Part shown: positions 43,564 to 52,310 of the stretch, one piece after another | Position numbering within the stretch: the stretch's first letter is position 1 | Layout of the letters: each line of letters starts with the position of its first letter | Assembly: GCF_014054525.1 (NCBI RefSeq) | Contig: NZ_CP059564.1 | Location: 134,357 to 198,356, forward strand | Length of the DNA stretch: 64,000 nt | DNA from: Alysiella filiformis | GTDB lineage: Bacteria; Pseudomonadota; Gammaproteobacteria; Burkholderiales; Neisseriaceae | Reading direction: 5' to 3' | Position numbers and translations under genes: made by a program | The notes under the pieces: generated by a model | Database searches by the model: none | What the model saw: only the letters and a program-made list of their open reading frames with translations | What the model was told of the DNA's origin: nothing

Positions 43564-43860
43564 ATGACGTTACCCCACCAAAAACCCACCCACTACACCC
43601 CACCATTGAATGCGCCCGCCGCCGCTTTGGGCGTGAGCGTGAAAGAACTGAAAGCCGCCTTGCAATTTTTGGGCTGGATTGAACGCGGTATTTTCCCATT
43701 TCACGCCACGCCAGCCGCCGTGAATTTGGATTTGGCTTATCAGGAATGTGGCGGCAATGAATACGGCTGCCAAGTATCACGCATTCACATCACGCACAAA
43801 GGCATGGCACAACTGGCAGCTTATTTCAGGGGCGATTTATTGCCAGTCATTAAACAGTAA
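43564..43860 (+). CDS. Satellite hypothetical protein
   Basis: This 98-residue protein includes PAAALGVSVKELKAALQFLGWIERG, which looks like a winged-helix DNA-binding unit, and ends RIHITHKGMAQLAAYFRGDLLP. A phage-antirepressor KilAC-like C-terminal helix-turn-helix would look like this, so it may be a small DNA-binding regulator. CAAGGATTGAAACC before the ATG gives AAGGA. A DUS-like TTCAGACTGCCTGAA lies just upstream. Confidence 0.6.
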   Translation: MTLPHQKPTHYTPPLNAPAAALGVSVKELKAALQFLGWIERGIFPFHATPAAVNLDLAYQECGGNEYGCQVSRIHITHKGMAQLAAYFRGDLLPVIKQ

Positions 43861-44056
43861 ACAAAATAAAAGGAGCAGGGCGGCGGCGTGTTGCTTTGCC
43901 TGAAAATCCCCTTTCAGGCTGCCTAAACCGCCCTACCCTATCGCCTAACCCTATCCCCCCAAAGTGTTTTTGATTGAAAAGGGCTGTTTTGTCAGCAGGG
44001 CAGCAGTAATAAGTACTCTATTTTTAAGCAGCCATAAAACCACAGGAAAATTCAAA

Positions 44057-44320
44057 ATGTTCACAAATAAACGTTCTACCCCAATTCGCCGCAGCACTTC
44101 GCCATACGCACAAGGGCGGCGTGAACCCAGTCCGACCATGCTGGCAAAAATCGTGTCTTTGCTGCCACCTTTGCCGCGTGTTTGGCGACAAAGCAGCCGC
44201 GTTATGGTGCAAAACGATGTTCACACCAGCCAAGAGCCGACACGTTACGGTGTAAAAATCACGCACCGCCACACGCAAACCGTCATTCACGAAACCCATA
44301 CCGAAATCAACAAGGTATAA
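44057..44320 (+). CDS. Small basic satellite protein
   Basis: This 87-residue protein (MFTNKRSTPIRRSTSPYAQGRREPSP...) is Arg/Pro-rich at the N terminus and His/Thr-rich at the end (KITHRHTQTVIHETHTE). CAGGAAAATTC supplies the ribosome binding site. I recognise no domain. It is followed 5 nt later by the next ORF. Confidence 0.5.
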   Translation: MFTNKRSTPIRRSTSPYAQGRREPSPTMLAKIVSLLPPLPRVWRQSSRVMVQNDVHTSQEPTRYGVKITHRHTQTVIHETHTEINKV

Positions 44321-44325
44321 AAATC

Positions 44326-44655
44326 ATGGAAATCAACTCTTTGCATATTTTACTGGCATTTATCATTGGGCTGTTTTGGGGCGGCATTTGGCTTGGTTTG
44401 GCTTGTCGCCACGAATTGCAACAATGGCGCAAATACGCCGCCGAATGTGAAAACGAGATTGCCTATTTGGAAAGGCAGCTTGATGTGGAGCAACGCATTT
44501 ATGCCCGCCTTGAAACGCAATTAGCCGCCAAATTTTCACGCGCTGAAACATTCAGGCAGCCTGAAAACAATGATGATGAAAACACATCAGCCGAAACCGT
44601 TATCACACAAGACCAAGCCAACCCCGCCCGCTATATTTTTACCACACAGGATTAA
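44326..44655 (+). CDS. Small membrane protein with coiled coil
   Basis: This 109-residue protein has one N-terminal membrane helix (LHILLAFIIGLFWGGIWLGLA). A coiled coil (AAECENEIAYLERQLDVEQRI) follows, then a hydrophilic tail that includes FRQPENNDDE encoded by a DUS. The topology resembles phage Rz/spanin-like or septum-targeted small proteins; its function is unknown. It lies 4 nt before the primase. Confidence 0.6.
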   Translation: MEINSLHILLAFIIGLFWGGIWLGLACRHELQQWRKYAAECENEIAYLERQLDVEQRIYARLETQLAAKFSRAETFRQPENNDDENTSAETVITQDQANPARYIFTTQD

Positions 44656-44659
44656 GACC

Positions 44660-45712
44660 ATGTTTCAACACACTTTGCAGGATATTAAAGCCGCCGCGCA
44701 ATGCAATTGGCAAGCCATTCACGCCGCGCTTGGTATGCCCGCCCATTTGACCGATAAACGCAAACATCAACCCTGCCCCGCGTGTGGCGGCAAAGACCGT
44801 TACCGCTACACCGATTTTCAGGGCAATGGCGGCTTTATTTGCAGCCAATGCACACCGCAAGGCGGAAGTGGCTTTGATTTGCTTATGCTGGTGTTTGGCT
44901 TGAATTTCAATGAGAGCGTGAAAGAAGTTGCCGCCGTATTGGGCATGAATAACCATGCACCCATGCCACACCAGCCGCGCCAAACCGCCACATCATCGCC
45001 CAAACCCACCATTGACCGCTTATCCGAATTGCAGCAACGTTTTCAGGCTGCCCATGCGGTAACACGCAATGGCGCGATTATGGCGTATTTGGCGGGGCGT
45101 GGTTTGCCTGAATGGGCATTGCCCGCCGCCGCCATTCGGGAAACGGTAGCAGATTATTGGGCGCAAGATGTACGGACTAATCAGCCTTTGCACATGGGGC
45201 GGTTTGCTTGCATGGTGGCAGCAATCACATTGCCCAATGGCGAATTACAGGGCTTGCACCAAACCTATTTACAACAAGACGGCAACACATGGCGCAAACT
45301 CAATATCACGCACCCGCAAACCAATGAGCCATTGCCCGCCAAAAAGATGTTTTCCCGCTTTTCAGGCAGCCTGAAAGGGGCGGCGGTACACATGGAACGG
45401 GCAGACGATAAAGGGCGGCTGTTAATCGCAGAAGGTGTGGAAACCACATTAGCCGCCCGCGCCCTATTTGGTTTGCCCACCGTAGCCGCATTGAGTGCCA
45501 ATGGTATGCGTGGCTTTGAAATTCCTGCTGGTGTACAAGAAATCTACATTTGCGCCGACAACGACCACAACAGAGCAGGTTTTCGGGCGGCACATGATTT
45601 GGCAGTACGCGCCATTAAACAGGGCTTAACCGCCCACATTTGGCAGCCTGAAACGGCGGGATTAGACGCACTAGACGAATACCACCGCCGCCATTCACAG
45701 CCACAATCATAA
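44660..45712 (+). CDS. Satellite primase with zinc finger and TOPRIM domain
   Basis: This 350-residue protein has a CHC2-like zinc ribbon (Cys39, Cys42, Cys61, Cys64: CPACGGKDRYRY..FICSQC), a primase-helicase linker, and a TOPRIM domain with LLIAEGVETTLAARALFG and EIYICADNDHNRAG. This matches P4 alpha-type and prophage DNA primases that initiate replication of the element. It works with the downstream DUF927 ATPase, 16 nt away. A DUS is read in frame as FSGSLKG. Confidence 0.9.
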   Translation: MFQHTLQDIKAAAQCNWQAIHAALGMPAHLTDKRKHQPCPACGGKDRYRYTDFQGNGGFICSQCTPQGGSGFDLLMLVFGLNFNESVKEVAAVLGMNNHAPMPHQPRQTATSSPKPTIDRLSELQQRFQAAHAVTRNGAIMAYLAGRGLPEWALPAAAIRETVADYWAQDVRTNQPLHMGRFACMVAAITLPNGELQGLHQTYLQQDGNTWRKLNITHPQTNEPLPAKKMFSRFSGSLKGAAVHMERADDKGRLLIAEGVETTLAARALFGLPTVAALSANGMRGFEIPAGVQEIYICADNDHNRAGFRAAHDLAVRAIKQGLTAHIWQPETAGLDALDEYHRRHSQPQS

Positions 45713-45728
45713 ACAAAAAGGAAAAATC

Positions 45729-47474
45729 ATGGAAAAACAATCACAAAACAATCCATTGAACGAATTTGAACAAGCCAGCATTCAGCCCTATTATGATTGC
45801 ACCCGCAACGGTGTTTACCACATCAGCATTGCCACAGACAGCAACGGCAATGTAAGCGAAAAGCCGCCTGTTCGTTTATCCGACCCAATCCGCATTATTG
45901 GGCGCGGTACAGACACGGCGGGCAATCATTATCGCGTAATTGCATGGCAAGACAGCTTTTCACACCAAACCCAAACAGCCGCCCTGAGAATGGCGGATAT
46001 TGGCACCAATACAGGTTTTCAAAGTTTGCAACAACGCGGCATTACCGTTCACGCAGGGCGGCGCAAACGTGAATTGCTTGCCGATTATTTGCAAACACAA
46101 GGCGACACCAGCCCCTTTTATATTGTGGATAAAGCAGGTTGGCATGGTACAGATTACATTTTACCAAGCGGAAAAATCATTACAAAACAAAACAATAAAA
46201 ACAAAAACACCCCACAAACCCTATACAATGGCGACACCAGTCAAGCCGCCGCCTTTTGCGTTTCAGGCAGCCTGAAAGAATGGCAAGCGCAAGTTAGCCG
46301 ATATGCGGCGGGCAACAGCCGTTTGTGTTTGGCAATCGGTACAGCATTAGCCGCGCCCTTGTTGGCAATATTGGGTGAACAAAACGGCGGTTTCCACATT
46401 TACGGCAAAAGTTCAGACGGCAAAACCACCGCCGCCAAAGTGGGCTTATCGGTTTGGGGGCAGCCTGAAAAGATTAAAAACGCATGGAATGGTACAGCTT
46501 TGGGTTTTGCCAATGCCGCGCTTGCCCGCAACGACAATTTCATGGTGTTGGACGAAATCGCCGAATGTGAGCCGCATATCATTGCCAAAACCACCTATTC
46601 CGTTATCAACGGCAAATCCAAATTGCAAGGCGCAAAAGACGGCGGCAACCGCCAACAATCCGAATGGCGCATTTTGATTTTTTCAACAGGCGAATACGAT
46701 TTAAAAAATTACATTGAACGCGGCGGCATGAAGTGGGAGGCGGGGCAATCGGTACGTTTGCCCAGTTTGCCCGCAATGGTACGCTATGGGGTGTACGACC
46801 ATTTACACGGTTTTCACAATGGCGCGGCATTGTCCGACCACCTACTACACACCATAAATCAGCAACACGGCGCGGCGGGCGCGGCATGGATTGAAAAACT
46901 GCTTACTTTGGACGTGGAACGCATACAGGCTGCCCGCAATGCGTTTATGCAAATTTTGCCTGAATTGAATGGGCAAGCCTTGCGTGTGGCACGGCGTTTT
47001 GCGATTGTGGCGGCGGCTTTGGAATTGGCAAATGAGATTACAGGGCTTGCGGCTGGTGTGGGTATGGCGGGCATAAAGCAATGTTTTGATGACTGGTTTT
47101 CAATCAATGGCAATATGGATTATGAAACCCGCGCCATTTTAGACCAAACAGAAAACTTTATGCAGTTGTATGGCGAAAGCAGCCGTTTTGTAGAATGGAA
47201 TAATCCTTTTGTTAATCACGACCACGCGGGCTATTTCCGCGAAATAAACGAGAAAGCCAAGCGTAAAGAGTTTTGGATAGTGCCTAGCGTGTTTGAAGAT
47301 GAAGTTTTACGCCATACCGATACGCAACAAGGCTGCTTGGTTTTGCATAAAGTAGGCTGGTTGCAAAAGCCCAAAAGCGGCAAAGGCTGGAAACAACAAC
47401 GCTTTCAAAAAGGGCGGTATTATGTGTTATTGGGTATGGAGTTGCCAAATATTGAAAGCCTATTTGATGATTAA
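45729..47474 (+). CDS. DUF927-domain ATPase (putative replicative helicase)
   Basis: This 581-residue protein contains DUF927: an N-terminal DNA-binding-like part, then Walker A HIYGKSSDGKTTAAK near residues 220-235 and Walker B NFMVLDEIAEC. An arginine-rich sensor region follows (EWRILIFSTGEYDLKNYIERGG). Such proteins follow the primase in satellite elements and replace a hexameric helicase. The C-terminal ~130 residues resemble a winged domain. A DUS is read as VSGSLKE and a second as GQPEKI. It is the last gene of the element's operon. Confidence 0.88.
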   Translation: MEKQSQNNPLNEFEQASIQPYYDCTRNGVYHISIATDSNGNVSEKPPVRLSDPIRIIGRGTDTAGNHYRVIAWQDSFSHQTQTAALRMADIGTNTGFQSLQQRGITVHAGRRKRELLADYLQTQGDTSPFYIVDKAGWHGTDYILPSGKIITKQNNKNKNTPQTLYNGDTSQAAAFCVSGSLKEWQAQVSRYAAGNSRLCLAIGTALAAPLLAILGEQNGGFHIYGKSSDGKTTAAKVGLSVWGQPEKIKNAWNGTALGFANAALARNDNFMVLDEIAECEPHIIAKTTYSVINGKSKLQGAKDGGNRQQSEWRILIFSTGEYDLKNYIERGGMKWEAGQSVRLPSLPAMVRYGVYDHLHGFHNGAALSDHLLHTINQQHGAAGAAWIEKLLTLDVERIQAARNAFMQILPELNGQALRVARRFAIVAAALELANEITGLAAGVGMAGIKQCFDDWFSINGNMDYETRAILDQTENFMQLYGESSRFVEWNNPFVNHDHAGYFREINEKAKRKEFWIVPSVFEDEVLRHTDTQQGCLVLHKVGWLQKPKSGKGWKQQRFQKGRYYVLLGMELPNIESLFDD

Positions 47475-47541
47475 CAGCGTGGCTGGTGTATCGTATAATT
47501 CACGCAACACCAGCCAAAAAAATTGCATGACTTTTGCATAA

Positions 47542-47562
47542 TGTTGGTAAATTTGTTGGTAA
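47542..47562 (+). repeat. Right copy of the 21-bp direct repeat
   Basis: TGTTGGTAAATTTGTTGGTAA matches 39549-39569 with one mismatch. About 60 bp beyond it, GTGTCTCTCTGGCGCC (47621 on) shares GTCTCTCTG with the tRNA-Leu 3' end, a possible but weak right attachment core. Confidence 0.6.
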
Positions 47563-47783
47563 AAAGAAAAATTTTATTAAATTTTCTATTTAAAATAAAA
47601 TGTTTAGTTACTTAATTTGTGTCTCTCTGGCGCCTGAATAAGGCTGTTTTTTACGTCTATTTTTGTCTAATCGTGTCTAATTATTTTTATGCTTTCAATC
47701 ACTTAAATTCAAGTAAATGGTATTTTATCGCCTATCCCTGTCTAAAATCGCCTAATGCAACCTTATTGAATTAACCCAATGCA

Positions 47784-47848
47784 GGGGGTATATTTGGGGG
47801 TATCAGAAAACACCCCAAAAAATACCCCCACCATGCCACTCGAAAATG
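47784..47848 (+). other. Footprint of a second integrase (attachment region)
   Basis: GGGGGTATATTTGGGGGTAT, inverted ATACCCCC, then ATGCCACTCGAAAATGCGTAA repeats the layout at 39549-39608: tandem repeat, inverted copy, ATGCCACTC. The ATGCCACTC ORF stops after five codons. It is best explained as the 5' end left behind when another tRNA-targeting element was lost. Confidence 0.6.
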
Positions 47849-47851
47849 CGT

Positions 47852-47889
47852 AACCAGTCATCAAATGTGATTTGACGACTGGTTTTTTT
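47852..47889 (+). terminator. Terminator at the right edge of the element
   Basis: AACCAGTCATCAAAT and ATTTGACGACTGGTT form a 15-bp stem with one A-C mismatch, followed by TTTTTTT. Confidence 0.85.
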
Positions 47890-47950
47890 CGCTTGCACGG
47901 CACAAGCCCCTATTCTAAAATCAAATCAAGAACAACAAGGAAACAGCACC

Positions 47951-48184
47951 ATGACCACAATCACACTTCCCCCACAATTAAGCGAGCGTATCGCATTTTT
48001 GGCAGCCCAAACAGGCAAAACACAAGAACAAGTGATTGCTGCTGCCGTAGCACAATTTAACCCAACAGAGCGAGCCATTCCCGAATTATCCCCCGAAACA
48101 ATCGCATTGATGACCGAAATCAATACATCGCCCCAATTCAATGATGAAGCCATTTTGCAACGTTATGGCATGAAAGAGTTATGA
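47951..48184 (+). CDS. Antitoxin of a YafO-type pair
   Basis: This 77-residue protein opens with a ribbon-helix-helix-like MTTITLPPQLSERIAFLAAQTGKTQEQVIAAAV and ends in an acidic linker and NDEAILQRYGMKEL, a tail that could wrap the toxin. ACAAGGAAACAGCACC before the ATG gives AAGGA. The stop overlaps the toxin start (ATGA). Confidence 0.72.
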   Translation: MTTITLPPQLSERIAFLAAQTGKTQEQVIAAAVAQFNPTERAIPELSPETIALMTEINTSPQFNDEAILQRYGMKEL

Positions 48185-48624
48185 TGATATTGCGTGTGGA
48201 CATAACCGCAAATTTGCGTACATCATTGCGCCACGCCGATGTGTTTATCAGCGAATTTAGGCAATGGAAAAGCACAGGGGAAACAGGCGAAAATGATTTC
48301 TACCTGTTTGGCAAAGACGGCGCGTACACCACGCCACAAGTGAATGGCGAGCCGTATGTTTTGCGCCATGTGCATTTATTGCCGCTTACCGACACCACCC
48401 AATTAGCCAAATGGCAACGCAACTGGCAAACAGGTGCAAGGCGTACCAGCAACCGCGCATTGGTGTATGTGCAAGACGGCAACCGCTTTTTGTTGATTGA
48501 CATTTTAAACGAGCCATTCGCACATGAAATCGCCCAAATGAAAACCGAACAACACCGCTTAATCATGCGTAATTTTGCCAAAATTGCCGAGCAATACATT
48601 TATCATCACGAAATCATTGCCTAA
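48181..48624 (+). CDS. YafO-family toxin
   Basis: This 147-residue protein follows the YafO pattern: ADVFISEFRQWKSTGETG, FYLFGKDGAYTTPQV, VLRHVHLLPL, then NRALVYVQDGNRFLLIDILNEPFAHE and MRNFAKIAEQYIY. In E. coli YafO is a ribosome-dependent mRNA interferase. Tandem ATGs at 48181 and 48184 are both plausible. The pair sits just outside the right edge of the satellite, a usual place for a stabilisation module. A DUS follows the stop. Confidence 0.82.
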   Translation: MMILRVDITANLRTSLRHADVFISEFRQWKSTGETGENDFYLFGKDGAYTTPQVNGEPYVLRHVHLLPLTDTTQLAKWQRNWQTGARRTSNRALVYVQDGNRFLLIDILNEPFAHEIAQMKTEQHRLIMRNFAKIAEQYIYHHEIIA

Positions 48625-48831
48625 TTGAATTTTCAGGCAGCCTGAATCCTGAAGAAGGCTGTTTTTTGTGGTTCATCACATTGACCGCCTCCAAGCAACA
48701 ACTTCAAACCCTCTCCCCACTGTTTTCGCCTTGTGCTTGTTTCCTTTGCATAAAAAAGAAATTGCGTTAAAATACCTTTCCTTGTTTTCAGGCTGCCTGA
48801 AAATGAATGTTCAACTCAAAAGAAGAATAAA

Positions 48832-49407
48832 ATGCTTGTTTCTCAACTGATTATCACATTGCTTGTTATCGCATGCCTGTTGGTGGCGGCTTATTATTTC
48901 AAACACCACAGCCCCACTCCCACCCCTACCCTACCCGATTCCAAACCCAGCGTCAGCATTGCCCCCATGTCGGCGGCATTGAGCGAAATTCTCAAACGCA
49001 GCTTGGCTGAAATTCAAGGCTGCCAAGCCATCGCCTATGTGGACACCCAACACAATCGCTTAATCGGCATTGAAACCAGTACGCCCTTTCCATCAGAAAT
49101 TTTGACCTTGGTTGCCGCCACCGTTGCCGAATTGTTTACCGCACCCAATTTGTTGAAAATGTCTGCCGCATTCAAACAATTTAAAGCGCAAGATGTGGAC
49201 AAAAGCAATTTTAACGAAATGGTCATTCGCGGCGAAGGCAGCCTGTATGTGCTGTTGCGCGCCCACAGCAACGACCATCGCGTTTTCGTGTTTGCCTGCA
49301 CCGAAGCCGATGTGGCGTCAAATAATGTCGGCTTGATTTTGCACCAAGCGCGTTTGCTCATGCCGCAAATTGAAGTGGCTGCCGAAGCCGCCTTTTTGGT
49401 GGAATAA
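48832..49407 (+). CDS. Membrane-anchored hypothetical protein
   Basis: This 191-residue protein has one N-terminal helix (LIITLLVIACLLVAAYYF), a Pro/Thr linker (SPTPTPTLPDSKP) and a ~140-residue mixed domain. That domain includes EIQGCQAIAYVDTQHNRLIGIE and VIRGEGSLYVLLRAHSNDHRVFVFACT, reminiscent of roadblock/LC7 or profilin-like folds. I do not recognise a named family. It is followed by a strong terminator, so it is likely monocistronic. Confidence 0.65.
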   Translation: MLVSQLIITLLVIACLLVAAYYFKHHSPTPTPTLPDSKPSVSIAPMSAALSEILKRSLAEIQGCQAIAYVDTQHNRLIGIETSTPFPSEILTLVAATVAELFTAPNLLKMSAAFKQFKAQDVDKSNFNEMVIRGEGSLYVLLRAHSNDHRVFVFACTEADVASNNVGLILHQARLLMPQIEVAAEAAFLVE

Positions 49408-49422
49408 CCCCCATTTTGCTTG

Positions 49423-49454
49423 AAAACCGATGACCCCAAATCATCGGTTTTTTT
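49423..49454 (+). terminator. Terminator
   Basis: AAAACCGATGA CCCCAAA TCATCGGTTTTTTT. Confidence 0.9.
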
Positions 49455-49520
49455 GCTTGAACAGACAAAAACATGGGGCTACAATCCCAGCATTCTTGCC
49501 CTGTATTAAGGAATGTCATT

Positions 49521-51704
49521 ATGACCGATTATCCCACCTTGCAAAATTGGTTGATTGAATACAGCAACACGCTGCCTGAAAACGACAAACAATCCATTCA
49601 GGCAGCCTTCAAATTGGCACAACAGCATTATCCCGCAAACGCCGTCAGCACCGAAGCAGGCGAACCCTTGCTGCCACGCTTTTTGGGTGCAGCCCAAATG
49701 GTTGCCGAAATGGATTTGCTGCCCGAAAGCGTTGCCGCCACGCTGCTCACCGACATTTCCGCCCACCTACCCGATTGGGAAAACACCATCAGCGAACAAT
49801 GCGGCAAAAACATCGCCATGTTGGTCAAAGGCATAGACGAAGTGCAAAAGCTCACCCATTTTGCCAAAGTGGACAGCCTCGCCACCCCCGAAGAACGCGC
49901 CCAACAAGCCGAAACCATGCGCAAAATGCTGCTGGCAATGGTGTCAGACATTCGCGTGGTCATCATCAAATTGGCGTTGCGCACGCGCACCATGCAATAT
50001 TTGGGACAAATCCCCGACAGCCCCAACAAACGCGCCCTTGCCAAAGAAACGCTGGACATTTTCGCCCCACTCGCCAACCGACTGGGCGTGTGGCAACTCA
50101 AATGGCAGCTTGAAGATTTGGGATTCCGCCACTACAACCCCGATGAATACAAACGCATCGCCAAATTATTGGGCGAAAAACGCACCGAACGCCTAGAATA
50201 CATAGAAAACTTTTTAAGCAGCCTGAAAAATGCCGTCCATCAAGCAGGCATAGAATGCGATGTGGCAGGTCGCCCCAAACACATCTATTCCATTTACAAA
50301 AAAATGGTCAAGAAAAAATTGGATTTTGACGGCTTATACGACATTCGCGCCGTGCGCGTGTTGGTGAACACCATACCCGAATGTTATACGACTTTGGGGA
50401 TTGTGCATTCTTTGTGGCAACCCATTCCCGGTGAATTTGACGACTACATCGCCAATCCCAAAGGCAACGGCTACAAATCCCTGCACACCGTCATCGTGGG
50501 GCCCGAAGACAAAGGCATAGAAGTGCAAATCCGCACCAAAGAAATGCACGAATTCAACGAATTTGGCGTAGCCGCCCACTGGCGATACAAAGAAGGCGGA
50601 CAAGGCGATGCCGCCTACGAACAAAAAATCGCATGGTTGCGACAACTTTTGGATTGGCGCGAAAACATGGCAGAAAGCGGCAAAGAAGATTTGGCAGCCG
50701 CCTTCAAAACCGAATTGTTCAACGACACCATTTACGTTCTCACACCACACGGTAAAGTGTTTTCGCTGCCTGCGGGTTCCACACCGATTGATTTTGCCTA
50801 TGCTTTGCACAGCGATTTGGGCGACCGTTGTCGCGGCGCAAAAGTGGACGGCAAAATCGTGCCACTTTCCACCCCATTGGAAAACGGTCAGCGCGTGGAA
50901 ATCATTGCCGCCAAAGAAGGCGTGCCGTCTGTAAACTGGTTGCACGAAGGTTGGGTTAAATCCAGCAAAGCCATCAGCAAAATCCGCGCCTTTATCCGCC
51001 AGCAAAATGCCGAAGCCATACGCGAAGACGGTAAAAACCAATTTGATAAAGTCATCGCCAAAATCAATCCCAAACCCAATCAACAGCATTTGTGCGAAGA
51101 ATTGGGTTTCAGGCAGCTTGACGATTTGTACACCGCCATTGGGCAAGGCGAAGTGTCGCCACGCGCCATTCAAAAAGCAGCAGGTGCTTTGGACGTGCCG
51201 CCCCCCACGCCCATTAGCGAAAACACGATTGTGAAAAAATCCAAAATTCAGGCAGGCGGCAAAAATGGCGTGTTGGTCGATGGCGAAGGCGGCTTGCTGA
51301 CCAATCTTGCCAAATGTTGCAAACCCGCACCGCCCGATTTGATTGTGGGATTTGTAACGCGCGACAAAGGCGTGTCCATACACCGACAAGGTTGCAGCGA
51401 TTTTGAGCATTTGGCACGGCAATCGCCCGAAAAAGTGATGCCTGCCAGTTGGGCAAATTTGAATGCTGGGCAAATTTATGCCATAGACATTGAAGTCCGC
51501 GCCCAAGACCGCAACGGTTTGCTGCGCGATGTTTCAGACAGCTTGGCGCGACACAAGGTAAACGTAACCGCCGTTCACACCCAAACGCGCGATTTGGAAG
51601 CGAGCATGCGTTTCACATTGGAAGTGAAACAAGTGGCTGAATTACCACGAATTTTAGCCAGCCTAGCCGAAGTCAAAGGCGTAAACAGCGTGGTGCGTTT
51701 GTGA
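49521..51704 (+). CDS. relA: GTP pyrophosphokinase RelA
   Basis: This 727-residue stringent-response synthetase makes (p)ppGpp at ribosomes carrying uncharged tRNA. The synthetase block has KMVKKKLDFDGLYDIRAVRV and EFDDYIANPKGNGYKSLH; the EFDD form is the mark of monofunctional RelA, whereas SpoT-type enzymes have RxKD. The hydrolase HD residues are lost (TLLTDISAHLPD). TGS and ACT domains follow (IYVLTPHGKVFSLPAGSTPIDFAY; DIEVRAQDRNGLLRDVSD). ATG 49521 has AAGGA upstream; the frame is open further to 49473. A DUS near 51709 follows the stop. Confidence 0.96.
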   Translation: MTDYPTLQNWLIEYSNTLPENDKQSIQAAFKLAQQHYPANAVSTEAGEPLLPRFLGAAQMVAEMDLLPESVAATLLTDISAHLPDWENTISEQCGKNIAMLVKGIDEVQKLTHFAKVDSLATPEERAQQAETMRKMLLAMVSDIRVVIIKLALRTRTMQYLGQIPDSPNKRALAKETLDIFAPLANRLGVWQLKWQLEDLGFRHYNPDEYKRIAKLLGEKRTERLEYIENFLSSLKNAVHQAGIECDVAGRPKHIYSIYKKMVKKKLDFDGLYDIRAVRVLVNTIPECYTTLGIVHSLWQPIPGEFDDYIANPKGNGYKSLHTVIVGPEDKGIEVQIRTKEMHEFNEFGVAAHWRYKEGGQGDAAYEQKIAWLRQLLDWRENMAESGKEDLAAAFKTELFNDTIYVLTPHGKVFSLPAGSTPIDFAYALHSDLGDRCRGAKVDGKIVPLSTPLENGQRVEIIAAKEGVPSVNWLHEGWVKSSKAISKIRAFIRQQNAEAIREDGKNQFDKVIAKINPKPNQQHLCEELGFRQLDDLYTAIGQGEVSPRAIQKAAGALDVPPPTPISENTIVKKSKIQAGGKNGVLVDGEGGLLTNLAKCCKPAPPDLIVGFVTRDKGVSIHRQGCSDFEHLARQSPEKVMPASWANLNAGQIYAIDIEVRAQDRNGLLRDVSDSLARHKVNVTAVHTQTRDLEASMRFTLEVKQVAELPRILASLAEVKGVNSVVRL

Positions 51705-51752
51705 GCGTTCAGGCTGCCTGATAGGTAAATCAAATACAAAATGGGATACCAA

Positions 51753-51820
51753 GTAGGGTGCAACTTGTTGCACCAAATCCATGTTTTATCAGGAAAATGG
51801 TGCAATAAGTTGCCCCTACA
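51753..51820. repeat. GTAGGGTGC-type hairpin repeat
   Basis: GTAGGGTGCAACTTGTTGCACC and GGTGCAATAAGTTGCCCCTAC bound a 68-bp segment. It is almost the same as 53109-53178, including ATGTTTTATCAGGAAAATGG in the loop in the opposite orientation. Confidence 0.75.
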
Positions 51821-51887
51821 CTTATCTTATTTTTAAGGTGTTCGCACCCCATTTAGCCCCTAACCCATTTAACCCCCCCCATTTACC

Positions 51888-52310
51888 ATGCTGCACATAC
51901 GCCCCGCCACAGCCCACGACTTGCCCAGCTTGGCACACATAGACCAATACAACAACCCCCACCCTTGGCAAATCGCCCAATTTTCAGGCAGCCTGCAATC
52001 GCCCCACACCCACATTTGGCTAGGCGAAACACAAGGCGAAATCTGCACCTTCATCGTGTGGCAAACCCTGTTTAACGAAACCGAATTGCACCTGATTGCC
52101 ACCGCCCCAAACCATCGCCAACAAGGTTTCGCCAGCCAACTCATCAACACAATGCTGGCAGCCAACCCCAACAACCGCTTTTTTTTAGAAGTACGCCAAA
52201 GCAACCTTGCCGCACAAAAATTGTATGCCAAACACGGCTTTCACATCATCGCCCAACGCAACAACTACTACGGCAACGAACACGCCATCATCATGGAAAA
52301 ATCATGCTAA
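51888..52310 (+). CDS. rimI: Ribosomal protein S18 alanine N-acetyltransferase
   Basis: This 140-residue GNAT protein has LHIRPATAHDLPSLAHIDQ at the N terminus and the acetyl-CoA loop LIATAPNHRQQGFASQLI (RQQGFA). LEVRQSNLAAQKLYAKHGF follows and the end is RNNYYGNEHAIIMEK, all RimI features. It acetylates the N terminus of S18. A DUS is read as FSGSLQ. It overlaps the next gene by 7 nt. Confidence 0.9.
   Translation: MLHIRPATAHDLPSLAHIDQYNNPHPWQIAQFSGSLQSPHTHIWLGETQGEICTFIVWQTLFNETELHLIATAPNHRQQGFASQLINTMLAANPNNRFFLEVRQSNLAAQKLYAKHGFHIIAQRNNYYGNEHAIIMEKSC

Noticed and set aside
47621-47636. Clear right attachment site identical to the tRNA-Leu 3' end
   Set aside because: Only GTCTCTCTG is shared; the rest differs, so it is mentioned only as a weak candidate.
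50334-51506. 390-residue ORF antisense to relA
   Set aside because: The relA frame on the other strand is conserved with catalytic motifs; the antisense ORF has no recognisable domain and reflects codon bias.
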